From contig NZ_LMIJ01000011.1 of the NCBI RefSeq assembly GCF_001428665.1, positions 664,251 through 728,250 on the forward strand: DNA of 64,000 nt, read 5' to 3'. This document shows positions 16,252-24,091 of this stretch, piece after piece. The stretch is from Acidovorax sp. Root219. Lineage in GTDB: Bacteria > Pseudomonadota > Gammaproteobacteria > Burkholderiales > Burkholderiaceae_C. Every line of letters starts with the position of its first letter. Position 1 is the first letter of the stretch. The notes below the pieces were generated by a model that was not told where the DNA came from, did not search any database, and saw nothing but the letters and a program-made list of their open reading frames with translations. Position numbers and translations under genes: made by a program.

Positions 16252-17445
16252 ATGAACCTTAAGACCCCTTCCGCTGCGCCAAGTGCCGCTCTCCATCGCC
16301 GCCAGTGGCTGGCCACCGTGGGGCTGGGCGCCCTGCTTAGCGCCTGCGGCGGCGGCGGTAGTGGTGACCCGCTCGATCCGGAGCAGGTGCGCCTGCAGTC
16401 CCGCGCCAGTGATCTGGTGTCGGAGGGCCTGGTCGGCGTGGCCATGGGCTGGGCCGATGCCCGCGAGATCCGCACGGCAGTGGCCGGGTTGCGCCGCCTG
16501 GGGGACAGCGCTCTGCTGGAACCGGGCGACTTGATGGCCATCGGCTCCAACACCAAGGCCATGACGGCCTGCGTGGCCGCCAGTGTGGTCGACCAGGGGC
16601 TGCTGCGCTGGGACAGCACGCTGGCGCAGGTGCTGCCCGAGCTGGCCCGCGAGGCCCTACCGGTGTACCGCAGCGTTACCCTGAGGGACCTGCTGGGCCA
16701 CCGGGCAGGTGTCATGGCCTTCACGGACCAGGCGGATATCGATGCCTTCGAACAGCATGCCGGCGACGAGGCACTGGCCGGTCTGCAGCAGCCAGCCGAT
16801 ATGCAGGCTTTCTTCCTGCGCTGGTTGCTGCAGCAGCCGCCTGTGCGTGCTACCGGGGAGATTCCAGGCTATGTCTATTCCAACGCCGGTTATATCCTGG
16901 TGTCCCGCATGCTGGCCAGCGCGACGGGGCAGGACTGGAGCACCTTGCTGGAACTGCGCTTGGCGAAGCCCTTGGGCCTGTCTCTTTTCGTGGGCGCCCC
17001 GCTGCGCCAGGGCCCCAACCAGCCAGCGGGCCATGCGGGGCAGGGGCGGCGTTTGCAGCCCCTGGCGCTGCGCGAGGGAATGGAGCAGGCCTGGCTGGGG
17101 CTGCTGGACCCCGCCGGTGGCGTGAGCCTGCGGGTCCGGGACGATGCCGTGTGGCTGCAATGGCACCTCCGGGCCCTGCGCGGTGAAGCGACGCCCCTGC
17201 CGCCGGGCTATGTGCGGGAGCTGCTGGAGATGGCGCACGCCACGACTGGCAACTATTCCCTCGGATGGGTCGTGCAAGCCCGACACGGGGCCAACTGGCT
17301 GTTGCATTCGGGCGCGATCGGTGGGTTCGAGGCACTTTCGATCGTGGCGCTGGACGGATCAGGTGCGGGCCTGGCCCATTCCAACACCACCACGCCGGAC
17401 AGCATGGCACTGCTGTTCGACAGCGTTGCGGCGCTGATGGCCTGA
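16252..17445 (+). CDS. Serine hydrolase, beta-lactamase class C-like lipoprotein
   Basis: A 397-residue protein with a lipoprotein signal: hydrophobic ATVGLGALLSAC with the lipobox cysteine at 32, then GGGGSGD, which lacks an Asp at +2 and so suggests outer-membrane sorting. The catalytic SxxK is SNTK at 99-102, the second motif YSN at 209-211, and a third-box candidate HSGAIGG lies near the C terminus. This is the class C beta-lactamase/esterase/DD-peptidase fold. Whether it acts on peptidoglycan, esters or small peptides cannot be told. It begins 53 bp after the kinase gene and ends seven bases from the convergent amidohydrolase gene. Confidence 0.85.
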   Translation: MNLKTPSAAPSAALHRRQWLATVGLGALLSACGGGGSGDPLDPEQVRLQSRASDLVSEGLVGVAMGWADAREIRTAVAGLRRLGDSALLEPGDLMAIGSNTKAMTACVAASVVDQGLLRWDSTLAQVLPELAREALPVYRSVTLRDLLGHRAGVMAFTDQADIDAFEQHAGDEALAGLQQPADMQAFFLRWLLQQPPVRATGEIPGYVYSNAGYILVSRMLASATGQDWSTLLELRLAKPLGLSLFVGAPLRQGPNQPAGHAGQGRRLQPLALREGMEQAWLGLLDPAGGVSLRVRDDAVWLQWHLRALRGEATPLPPGYVRELLEMAHATTGNYSLGWVVQARHGANWLLHSGAIGGFEALSIVALDGSGAGLAHSNTTTPDSMALLFDSVAALMA

Positions 17446-17452
17446 GCCGCTG

Positions 17453-18382
17453 TCAGCGCGGATCGGTGGTCAGTAGCCGGTCCACCAGCGCGCGCAGGTC
17501 GGCGCGCAGCCGCGCCATGCCCTCGGGGTGCTGGGCCAGGGTGGTCTCGTCCATGTACAGCCTGCGGTTGATCTCCAGCTGGATGCTGTGGCGCTGGCCA
17601 GCAGGGTTGCTGTAGCGGCGCACCAGTTCCACGCCCTTGTAAGGGTGGTTGTGCTCCACGCTGTAGCCGCGCTCGCGCAGGTGCTCGCACACCAGGGCCG
17701 AGAGGGCGGGGCTGGCGGTGCTGCCGTCGCGGTCGCCGACCACGAAGTCGGCATGCACCAGGCCCGGGAAATCGGTGGCATGGCTGGCGGCCACGGCGGG
17801 CATGGAGTGGCAGTTGATGTGGATGCTGTAGCCGTGGCGTGCATGCGCGGCCTCGATGGCCTGCTGCACGGCGCCGTGGTAGGGCCGCCAGCAGCGGTCG
17901 ATGCGGGCCCGCACCTCGTCAACGCCCAGCAGCCGGTTGTAGATGGGCTCGCCCTCGTCCGTGAACTTCCAGATCAGGCCCTTGCCCAGGCGCACCTTGG
18001 AGAGCACGCGGGGGTCGGTGGAGATGGGTTCCGTCCACTCACCGTCGAGCAGCGTGGTGTCGAGTTCGGTGGTGTCGCGGTTGGCATCGAGGTAGATGCG
18101 CGGGAAATGGGCTTCCACCCAGGCCACGCCCAGCGCAGGGGCGAAGTCGTAGATCTTCTCGACATGGGTGTCTTCGGCGCGGCGCAGCGTGGGCAGGTCG
18201 CAGGCAGATCCGAAGTCGTCGGGGTAGCGGGTGCCGCTGTGCGGCGAGTCGAGCACCAGGGCGGTAGTGCCGGGCAGGTAGGTGAAGGTTGCCGCAGGCG
18301 CCAGCGGAGTGCCGGGGGAACCGGTGGCACCGGGCTGGGCCTGCTGGAATCGTCGATTGATCAGTTTCAAAGCGGCATGCAT
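17453..18382 (-). CDS. N-formylglutamate amidohydrolase family protein
   Basis: A 309-residue zinc amidohydrolase that would release formate from N-formylglutamate or a related formyl-amino acid. Family motifs are LDSPHSGTRYPDD (metal-binding His), DTHVEKIYD, DANRD, and IHINCHSMP with a further histidine, followed by LEINRRLYMDE near the C terminus. No histidine-utilisation genes are adjacent, so the gene may serve another N-formyl compound. The start at 18382 is the first ATG of the frame; the first 30 residues are poorly conserved. Confidence 0.85.
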   Translation of the reverse strand: MHAALKLINRRFQQAQPGATGSPGTPLAPAATFTYLPGTTALVLDSPHSGTRYPDDFGSACDLPTLRRAEDTHVEKIYDFAPALGVAWVEAHFPRIYLDANRDTTELDTTLLDGEWTEPISTDPRVLSKVRLGKGLIWKFTDEGEPIYNRLLGVDEVRARIDRCWRPYHGAVQQAIEAAHARHGYSIHINCHSMPAVAASHATDFPGLVHADFVVGDRDGSTASPALSALVCEHLRERGYSVEHNHPYKGVELVRRYSNPAGQRHSIQLEINRRLYMDETTLAQHPEGMARLRADLRALVDRLLTTDPR

Positions 18383-18403
18383 AGGCAGAGTGTGCGCAAT
18401 AAG

Positions 18404-18424
18404 GGGCGGCTGGCCTAGCCGCCC
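18404..18424. other. Small perfect hairpin upstream of the amidohydrolase gene
   Basis: GGGCGGCT (18404-18411) pairs with AGCCGCCC (18417-18424) over a five-base loop, 22 bp upstream of the amidohydrolase start codon. It could be a leader hairpin or an operator; sequence alone does not decide. Confidence 0.35.
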
Positions 18425-18489
18425 GGACCGGTTGGAGACTATGGTTATCCCTGAAAGGATTTCGCAGTCCCGCCGGCTGTGGCCTTGGT

Positions 18490-18512
18490 CGGCCCCCTTT
18501 GTCCAGGGGCCG
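18490..18512 (-). terminator. Terminator-like hairpin after the second Bug gene
   Basis: CGGCCCC (18490-18496) pairs with GGGGCCG (18506-18512) over a nine-base loop. It lies 12 bp past the stop of the minus-strand Bug gene. No T-run follows, so it may be factor-assisted or only an mRNA 3'-end stabiliser. Confidence 0.45.
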
Positions 18513-18523
18513 GTGGGGTGTTC

Positions 18524-19489
18524 TCAGTCGAGCGCGATCTTGGCGTAGGCGGCCACGCGCTTCATCTTGTCGATCTCGCGCACCAGCTGGGCCGAGAACT
18601 CCTTGGGCGTGGTGCCCGAGGGGTACAGGCCCTGGCCGGCCAGGCGCTCACGCACGGCGGGCTCCTGCAGTGCCTGTGCCACGGCCTGCTGGATGCGGTC
18701 CACGGCAGCGGCGGGCGTGCCTGCGGGGGCCACCAGGCCGAACCACGAGGGATCGTTGTTGTTGGCCAAGCCCAGTTGGGCGTAGGTGGGGACGTCCGGC
18801 AGCACGTCCAGCCGCGTGGGCCACGAGACCGCCAGCGCCTTGAGCTTGCCCGACTTGATGTGCGGCAGCGACGAGGCCACCTGGTCGAAATACACGGCCA
18901 CCTGGCCGGCCAGCACGTCGTTGATGGCCGGGCCTGCACCACGGTAGGGGATGTGCACCATGGAGGTGCCCGTGCTGCTCTTGAACAGCTCGCCCCACAT
19001 GTGGCCGATGGTCCCGTTGCCGGGCGTTGCGAACGACACCTTGCCGGGGTTGGCCTTGAGGTACTTCACCAGGTCGGCGAAGTCCTTCACGGGCAGTGCG
19101 GCGGGGTTCACCACGACCACGCCGGGGGCCTTGACGATCTCGGTCACGCCCACGAAGTCCTTGAGCGGGTTGTAGGGCAGCTTGCTGTAGACGGCAGGGT
19201 TCACACCGTGGGTGGACAGGGTGGCCACGCCCAGCGTGAGACCGTCGGCCGGGGCGCGCGCCACTTCGGCCATGCCGATCGAGCCGCCTGCGCCGGCACG
19301 GTTGTCCAGCACCACAGGCTGCTTGAGGATGCGGGTGAGCGACTCCTGCAGGGCGCGCACGGTGATGTCGGTGGCGCCGCCGGGCGGAAAGGGCACGACG
19401 ATGCGCAGGGGCTTGCCTTCTTGGGCAAAGGACATTCCAGGAATGAAAGATGCAGCAGCCAGGGTGGTGAGCAGGTGACGGCGTTTCAT
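18524..19489 (-). CDS. Bug-family (TctC) tripartite tricarboxylate transporter substrate-binding protein
   Basis: A 321-residue periplasmic receptor with signal peptide MKRRHLLTTLAAASFIPG and the junction FAQEG. Mature motifs are RIVVPFPPGGATDITVR, NRAGAGGSIG, HIPYRGAGPAINDV and YFDQVASSLPH. It is a clear paralogue of the Bug protein at 9689-10657, sharing long identical blocks (for example ATLSTHGVNPAVY and NDPSWFGLVAPAG). It is divergent from a LysR-type regulator, the usual arrangement for a regulated Bug gene, and the 108-bp gap contains a palindromic candidate operator. Ligand unknown; dicarboxylates, aromatic acids and nicotinate are known for other members. Confidence 0.92.
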   Translation of the reverse strand: MKRRHLLTTLAAASFIPGMSFAQEGKPLRIVVPFPPGGATDITVRALQESLTRILKQPVVLDNRAGAGGSIGMAEVARAPADGLTLGVATLSTHGVNPAVYSKLPYNPLKDFVGVTEIVKAPGVVVVNPAALPVKDFADLVKYLKANPGKVSFATPGNGTIGHMWGELFKSSTGTSMVHIPYRGAGPAINDVLAGQVAVYFDQVASSLPHIKSGKLKALAVSWPTRLDVLPDVPTYAQLGLANNNDPSWFGLVAPAGTPAAAVDRIQQAVAQALQEPAVRERLAGQGLYPSGTTPKEFSAQLVREIDKMKRVAAYAKIALD

Positions 19490-19565
19490 GTGCGGTTTTC
19501 CTATGAAGGGGGTTTGAGATTACATGATCCGGTGTCCACTACCAAGCAATGGATGTGCCTGATAA

Positions 19566-19582
19566 CATTCCGATATGGAATG
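19566..19582. promoter_or_regulatory. Perfect palindrome, candidate LysR-type regulator operator
   Basis: CATTCC-GATAT-GGAATG is a perfect 6-5-6 inverted repeat containing the T-N11-A core expected for LysR-type regulators. It lies 15 bp upstream of the LysR start codon and about 77 bp upstream of the divergent Bug gene, so it could mediate autorepression together with Bug activation. Confidence 0.6.
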
Positions 19583-19597
19583 ATTTGAGAACTTACG

Positions 19598-20521
19598 ATG
19601 TCTTCTCTCCGACGCCTTTCACCGCCCCTGCATCTGCTGCGGGCCTTTTCCACCGTGACCCGGTTCGGTGGCGTCTCGCGCGCGGCCGAAGCGCTGCACC
19701 TGACGCAGAGCGCAGTGAGCAAGCAGGTCAAGGAACTGGAGGGCTGGGTGGGTGTGCCGCTGTTCGAGCGCAGCCGCAAGCGCCTGGCGCTCACGCCTGC
19801 CGGGGAGCGCTACGAAAAGGCCGTGCGGGCCGTGCTGGCCCAGCTCGAAGCCGCAACGCTGGAGCTGATCACCAGCGACGACGGCGGCGGCGCGCTGCAC
19901 CTGTCGAGCCTGCCCACCTTCGCTGCCAAGTGGCTCATTCCTCGGCTGCCGCAGTTCCAGCAGCAGCACCCGCAGGTCACGCTGCACTTCGTGCCCTATG
20001 TGCACAGCTACAACTTCGAGCGGCCCGAGCTCGACTGCGCCATCCTCTTCGGCGATGGCCACTGGCCTGGCGCGCATGCCCACTACCTGACGGGGCAGGA
20101 CGTGGCGCTGATCGCGCCGCGCACCCGCGTGGCGGACTGGGCCATCGACAGTCCGCGCGACGTGGCGCGCCACACCTTGCTGCGCCACGTTACGGTGCCC
20201 GAGGCCTGGCTGCGCTGGAGCGAAACGCATGGCGTGCAGGGGCTCAATCCGCTGGCCGGTCCGCAGTTCGACCAGTTCCAGTCCATGATCCGCGCGGTGA
20301 TGGCCGGCATGGGCCTGGCGCTGGTGCCGCGTTGCCTGGTGCAGGACGAGATCACCAGCGGCCTGGTGCGCGAACCGCTGCCCGGCTGCGGCTACCAAAG
20401 CGAAGTCGGTTATTGGTTCTGCTACCCCGAGGGGCGCAACCAGCTGCAGACCCTGCAGCAGTTCCGCCAATGGCTGCTGGCCTGTGCCGAACCTTCGGGC
20501 ATGCCCACGCCACCTGCCTGA
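19598..20521 (+). CDS. LysR-family transcriptional regulator (GcvA-like)
   Basis: A 307-residue regulator. The N-terminal winged helix-turn-helix reads LRAFSTVTRFGGVSRAAEALHL followed by TQSAVSKQVKELE and LFERSRKRLALTPAGE. The C-terminal co-inducer domain has the GcvA-type signature SSLPTFAAKWLIPRLPQF. It is divergent from the Bug receptor gene and probably controls it in response to the ligand or a metabolite. It ends 14 bp from the convergent MarR-type gene. Confidence 0.92.
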   Translation: MSSLRRLSPPLHLLRAFSTVTRFGGVSRAAEALHLTQSAVSKQVKELEGWVGVPLFERSRKRLALTPAGERYEKAVRAVLAQLEAATLELITSDDGGGALHLSSLPTFAAKWLIPRLPQFQQQHPQVTLHFVPYVHSYNFERPELDCAILFGDGHWPGAHAHYLTGQDVALIAPRTRVADWAIDSPRDVARHTLLRHVTVPEAWLRWSETHGVQGLNPLAGPQFDQFQSMIRAVMAGMGLALVPRCLVQDEITSGLVREPLPGCGYQSEVGYWFCYPEGRNQLQTLQQFRQWLLACAEPSGMPTPPA

Positions 20522-20535
20522 ACAGGTTCCTGTCC

Positions 20536-21078
20536 TCAGCCCCTGGCGCTGTCCCTGCGGCTGGCGCCGTCACCCGTCGTGTCGCCACTGGCGTAGGCTT
20601 CCAGCCCGATGGCCACCACCGTGGCCACGTCCCTGCCCACCTCGGCCCGGAACTCGGCTTCGGCCTGGGCCACCGCATCGCGAAAGGCCTGCAGCCAGGC
20701 CAGGCCGGTGGGCGTGAAGCACACGCGCCGCGCGCGTGCATCCAGCGGGTCCGCCTCGCGCGTGACCAGGCCCCAGGCCTCGCACTGGTCCACCAGGGTG
20801 GCCATGGCCTGCTTGGTCATGCCGGCACGCTGGGCCAGGTCGGTCAGGCGGTCGCCCTGCAGCGCCAGGTGGCGCGTGATGTGCACGTGCGCCGCGCTCA
20901 CCTGGTCGCGCGCCGCCAGGTTGGACAGGGCCAGCGGCACCTCCACATTGCGCGCCATGAGCTGCAGCACCTGGGCATCGAAGCGGCGCATGGCGTGGCC
21001 GAGCAGGCGGCCCAGGTGGGTCTGGCGCCAGCCGTCTTCCATCGGAGTGGATGCGGCAAGGGACGAAGAATCAGGCAT
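20536..21078 (-). CDS. MarR-family transcriptional regulator
   Basis: A 180-residue winged-helix regulator. The DNA-binding core is ITRHLALQGDRLTDLAQRAG, then MTKQAMATLVDQCEAWGLV, and the wing TREADPLDARARRVCFTPTG. N- and C-terminal helices would form the dimer interface. There is no obvious effector site. It is divergent from recA; a GTCAG/CTGAC palindrome nine bases upstream of its start is a plausible autoregulatory site. No target gene other than itself is apparent. Confidence 0.88.
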   Translation of the reverse strand: MPDSSSLAASTPMEDGWRQTHLGRLLGHAMRRFDAQVLQLMARNVEVPLALSNLAARDQVSAAHVHITRHLALQGDRLTDLAQRAGMTKQAMATLVDQCEAWGLVTREADPLDARARRVCFTPTGLAWLQAFRDAVAQAEAEFRAEVGRDVATVVAIGLEAYASGDTTGDGASRRDSARG

Positions 21079-21086
21079 GCAGTATT

Positions 21087-21101
21087 GTCAGGCAAACTGA
21101 C
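21087..21101. promoter_or_regulatory. Palindrome upstream of marR, candidate MarR operator
   Basis: GTCAG-GCAAA-CTGAC is a perfect inverted repeat (5-5-5) nine bases upstream of the MarR-family start codon and 12 bases from the proposed recA -35 element. Size and position fit autoregulation by a MarR dimer. Confidence 0.45.
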
Positions 21102-21112
21102 TAAATAGTGCA

Positions 21113-21141
21113 TTGATGGGATTCAATGGCTCGCATAAACT
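21113..21141 (+). promoter_or_regulatory. Candidate sigma-70 promoter of recA
   Basis: TTGATG (21113-21118) and TAAACT (21136-21141) are separated by exactly 17 bp and each match the consensus at four of six positions. The LexA-box-like elements begin directly downstream, where repressor binding would block the start site. Confidence 0.45.
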
Positions 21142-21142
21142 A

Positions 21143-21175
21143 CTGTTCAAGCATCCAGCCTGTAGTTAATTGCAG
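21143..21175 (+). promoter_or_regulatory. Two tandem imperfect LexA (SOS) boxes upstream of recA
   Basis: CTGT-TCAAGCAT-CCAG (21143-21158) and CTGT-AGTTAATT-GCAG (21160-21175) both fit the CTGT-N8-ACAG SOS consensus with a single mismatch in the right half. The second has the more A/T-rich core expected of a real site. They are centred 17 bp apart, about 45-80 bp before the recA start codon. Confidence 0.5.
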
Positions 21176-21220
21176 ACGAAGTGCAAACACCCAACCCGTT
21201 GTTTCTCAAGGAGTTTTCTC

Positions 21221-22300
21221 ATGGACGTCGCAGTCAAAGGCACCAACCCCGCCCTCCCCGTCAACACCGAAAAGGCCAAGGCGCTGGCGGCTGCGCTCGC
21301 CCAGATCGAGAAGCAGTTCGGCAAGGGCACCATCATGCGCCTAGGCGAAGGCGAGGTGATCGAGGACATCCAGGTCGTCTCCACCGGATCGCTGGGCCTG
21401 GACATCGCGCTGGGCGTGGGCGGCCTGCCACGTGGCCGGGTGGTCGAGATCTACGGCCCGGAATCCTCGGGCAAGACCACGCTCACGCTGCAGGTGATTG
21501 CCGAGATGCAAAAGCAAGGCGGCACCTGCGCCTTCGTGGACGCCGAGCACGCCCTGGACGTGCAGTACGCCCAGAAGCTGGGTGTGCAGTTGTCCGACCT
21601 GCTGATCAGCCAGCCCGACACCGGTGAGCAAGCGCTCGAGATCGTGGACAGCCTGGTGCGCTCGGGCGCCGTGGACCTGATCGTCATCGACTCGGTCGCC
21701 GCACTCACGCCCAAGGCCGAAATCGAAGGCGAAATGGGCGATGCCCTGCCCGGCCTGCAGGCCCGCCTGATGAGCCAGGCGCTGCGCAAACTGACGGCCA
21801 CGATCAAGAAGACCAATTGCATGGTCATCTTCATCAACCAGATCCGCATGAAGATCGGCGTGATGTTCGGTAGCCCCGAAACCACCACCGGCGGCAATGC
21901 GCTCAAGTTCTACGCCTCGGTGCGCCTGGACATCCGCCGCACCGGCACCATCAAGAAGGGCGACGAAGCCATTGGCAACGAAACCAAGGTCAAGGTGGTC
22001 AAGAACAAGGTGAGCCCGCCTTTCAAGACGGCCGAGTTCGACATCCTCTTCGGCGAGGGCATCAGCCGTGAGGGCGAGATCATCGACATGGGCGTGACCG
22101 CCAAGATCGTCGAGAAGTCGGGCGCCTGGTATGCCTACAACGGCGAGAAGATCGGCCAGGGCCGTGACAACGCGCGCGAGTTCTTGCGCGAGAACCCCGA
22201 CCTCGCCCGCGAGATCGAGAACAAGGTGCGTGAAGGCCTGGGCATTGCGCTCCTGCCCGACGCACTGCAGGCGGCGGCCCCGGCTGCATCCGAAGAGTGA
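21221..22300 (+). CDS. recA: Recombinase RecA
   Basis: A 359-residue RecA, which polymerises on single-stranded DNA, drives strand exchange and promotes LexA self-cleavage. The Walker A motif is GPESSGKTT (79-87), Walker B is [10 protein letters not shown], loop 1 includes EGEMGD and loop 2 includes [21 protein letters not shown]-type core residues are intact. Start at the ATG at 21221, with AAGGAG at 21208-21213; a longer in-frame reading back to 21170 has no support. It is followed by recX after a strong hairpin, as in many proteobacteria. Confidence 0.99.
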   Translation: MDVAVKGTNPALPVNTEKAKALAAALAQIEKQFGKGTIMRLGEGEVIEDIQVVSTGSLGLDIALGVGGLPRGRVVEIYGPESSGKTTLTLQVIAEMQKQGGTCAFVDAEHALDVQYAQKLGVQLSDLLISQPDTGEQALEIVDSLVRSGAVDLIVIDSVAALTPKAEIEGEMGDALPGLQARLMSQALRKLTATIKKTNCMVIFINQIRMKIGVMFGSPETTTGGNALKFYASVRLDIRRTGTIKKGDEAIGNETKVKVVKNKVSPPFKTAEFDILFGEGISREGEIIDMGVTAKIVEKSGAWYAYNGEKIGQGRDNAREFLRENPDLAREIENKVREGLGIALLPDALQAAAPAASEE

Positions 22301-22317
22301 TGCATTGAGCATCGCCA

Positions 22318-22346
22318 GGCAAAGGCTGTCATCGGCAGCCTTTGCC
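22318..22346 (+). terminator. Strong hairpin between recA and recX (attenuator)
   Basis: GGCAAAGGCTG (22318-22328) pairs perfectly with CAGCCTTTGCC (22336-22346) over a seven-base loop, starting 18 bp after the recA stop. No T-run follows, so partial readthrough into recX is likely, as known for the recA-recX intergenic hairpin in Escherichia coli. Confidence 0.7.
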
Positions 22347-22446
22347 GCAGACGATGGCGGCCATCGCTCCTGCACGGAGCGGTGGCCGTTGTCGTTTGCG
22401 ACTTCGCCGTCCCATCCACCTGTCGTTCACCTGCGGATCGAAACCC

Positions 22447-22905
22447 ATGGGCTTTGCCACCCTTTCCCTCAAAGGCCGCGCACTGCGGCTGCTGGGCCAG
22501 CGCGAGCATTCACGCGCCGAACTGCTGCGCAAGCTGCGCCCGCATGTGCAGGAGGGCGAGGACCTGGATGCGGTGCTGGCCGAACTGGAGGAGAAGGACT
22601 TCATCAGCGAGGAGCGCGTGGTGGCCTCGGTCGTGAACCTGCGTGCCGGCCGCATGGGTGCTGCGCGCATCCGCCAGGAGCTGCAGGCCAAGGGCGTGGG
22701 CGGCGAGGTGGTGCAGCAGGCCCTGGCGCAGTTGCAGGACACGGAACTGGCGCGCGCCCGCGAGGTGTGGCGCCGCCGTTTTGGCGAGCCCGCTGCCGAC
22801 CCTCAGGCGCGGGCAAAGCAGGTGCGCTTCCTGATGGCGCGGGGCTTTTCGGGCGACGTCGTGCACCGGGTGGTGCGCGGTGTCGGGGACGACGAAGAGG
22901 TCTGA
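22447..22905 (+). CDS. recX: Regulatory protein RecX
   Basis: A 152-residue helical-repeat protein that inhibits RecA filament extension and ATPase. The three-helix repeats are visible: KGRALRLLGQREHSRAELLRKL, then LEEKDFISEERVVASVVNLR and GAARIRQELQAKGV, ending with VRFLMARGFSGDVVHRVVRG. Start chosen at the ATG at 22447, where homologues begin. Lies 146 bp downstream of recA, probably expressed by readthrough of the intervening hairpin. Confidence 0.95.
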   Translation: MGFATLSLKGRALRLLGQREHSRAELLRKLRPHVQEGEDLDAVLAELEEKDFISEERVVASVVNLRAGRMGAARIRQELQAKGVGGEVVQQALAQLQDTELARAREVWRRRFGEPAADPQARAKQVRFLMARGFSGDVVHRVVRGVGDDEEV

Positions 22906-22941
22906 AGTCGGGCGCGAGCCCTGGGGCGCAAAGTGGATGCG

Positions 22942-23979
22942 CTACTGGAGAACCAGCTCCACGCGCCGGTTCCTGGCGCGCCCTGCGTCGGACCCGTTGG
23001 AAGCCACGGGTGCCAGGCTGGCCACCCCGTTGGCGGTGAGCCGGTCGCGGGCAATGCCGTAGTCCCTGGCCAGCGCTGCGGCCACGGCATCGGCGCGGCG
23101 GCGGCTCAGGTCGATATTGGCAGGCAGGTTGCCGGCGTTGTCGGTGTGGCCCACCACATGGAGCTTCAGGCCGGCCTGCTGCTTGAGCAACGTGCCGATC
23201 TGGTCCAGCGATGCCTTGCTGTCAGGCTTGATGTCCGCCTTGCCGGTGTCGAACAGGATGCCGTAGATGGCGACCTTGCCGTTGGCATCGAGCCCCTTGG
23301 CGATCTCGCTCGACGACAGCGTTTCCATCTGCTGTTCGCGCGCCTTGGGTTCCACGCGCACCACGGTGATGGTGGTGCGCTTCTGGAACTCTTTCTCGTC
23401 GCAGTAGGCCGAGGTGATGTCGGGGTTCCAGGTCATCACTGCCATGCCCACTCCGGTGGCCTTGTTGTCGAGCAGGGCGTAGCGCAGGTCGGCCAGGGTA
23501 CCCGAGGCGCAGGCGGCGGGGCTGTTGTCGCCCACCTTGCCGGCCCAGCCGCCGGGCAGCAGGGAGCGCGGCAGGCTGTAGGCAAAGATGTTGGAGCCGC
23601 CGCAGGCATCGCCTGCGCATTCGAAGGCGGTCTCGAAGCCGGCGGCCTTGAGCTCCTGCTGGTAACCGCGCAACACTTCGAGCGAGGAGCGGCCGGCGGG
23701 CGCCACGTACTGCAGCGCGGTGCGCTGGCCGGCGCGGTCCAGGCTGCGCGGCGCCACCAGCTTGTCGTCGCTCTGGCTGACCACCTTGGCGGCGGGGAAA
23801 CGCAGTTCATCGTAGGCGGCATCATCGCGGTACAGCAGCACCGCGCCGGCGTAGCGCTTGAGTCCGGCAGGGTCCGTCAGGCCCTTGAGGTCCTGAGCCG
23901 GTACCCGGGTCTGGGCCGCTACGGGCCCGGCCAGGGCTGCCAGCGGGGCCGCAGCCACCCACCATGGAGATGTCTTCAT
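22942..23979 (-). CDS. OmpA-family protein with DUF4892-like N-terminal domain
   Basis: A 345-residue exported protein. Signal peptide MKTSPWWVAAAPLAALAG with the AQT junction; an N-terminal domain of about 190 residues similar to DUF4892 (LLYRDDAAYDELRFPAA, GYQQELKAAGFETAF, two cysteine pairs); then a C-terminal OmpA/MotB peptidoglycan-binding domain (about 235-345) with IYGILFDTGKADIKPDS, LHVVGHTDNAG and the terminal RARNRRVELVL. Probably a periplasmic or outer-membrane protein tethered to peptidoglycan. It is 112 bp downstream of argC on the same strand but functionally unrelated. Start at 23979 gives the intact signal peptide. Confidence 0.85.
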   Translation of the reverse strand: MKTSPWWVAAAPLAALAGPVAAQTRVPAQDLKGLTDPAGLKRYAGAVLLYRDDAAYDELRFPAAKVVSQSDDKLVAPRSLDRAGQRTALQYVAPAGRSSLEVLRGYQQELKAAGFETAFECAGDACGGSNIFAYSLPRSLLPGGWAGKVGDNSPAACASGTLADLRYALLDNKATGVGMAVMTWNPDITSAYCDEKEFQKRTTITVVRVEPKAREQQMETLSSSEIAKGLDANGKVAIYGILFDTGKADIKPDSKASLDQIGTLLKQQAGLKLHVVGHTDNAGNLPANIDLSRRRADAVAAALARDYGIARDRLTANGVASLAPVASNGSDAGRARNRRVELVLQ

Positions 23980-24091
23980 GCCAGCCCTTTCGCTCACCGG
24001 GGCAAGTGCCCGGTGTGGCGAGATTATGGGTGGCTGGTTGTCATGCACGCCATGGCGCGGGCCGTGCCTGGCCCGCCCGGCGTGCAGAAAA

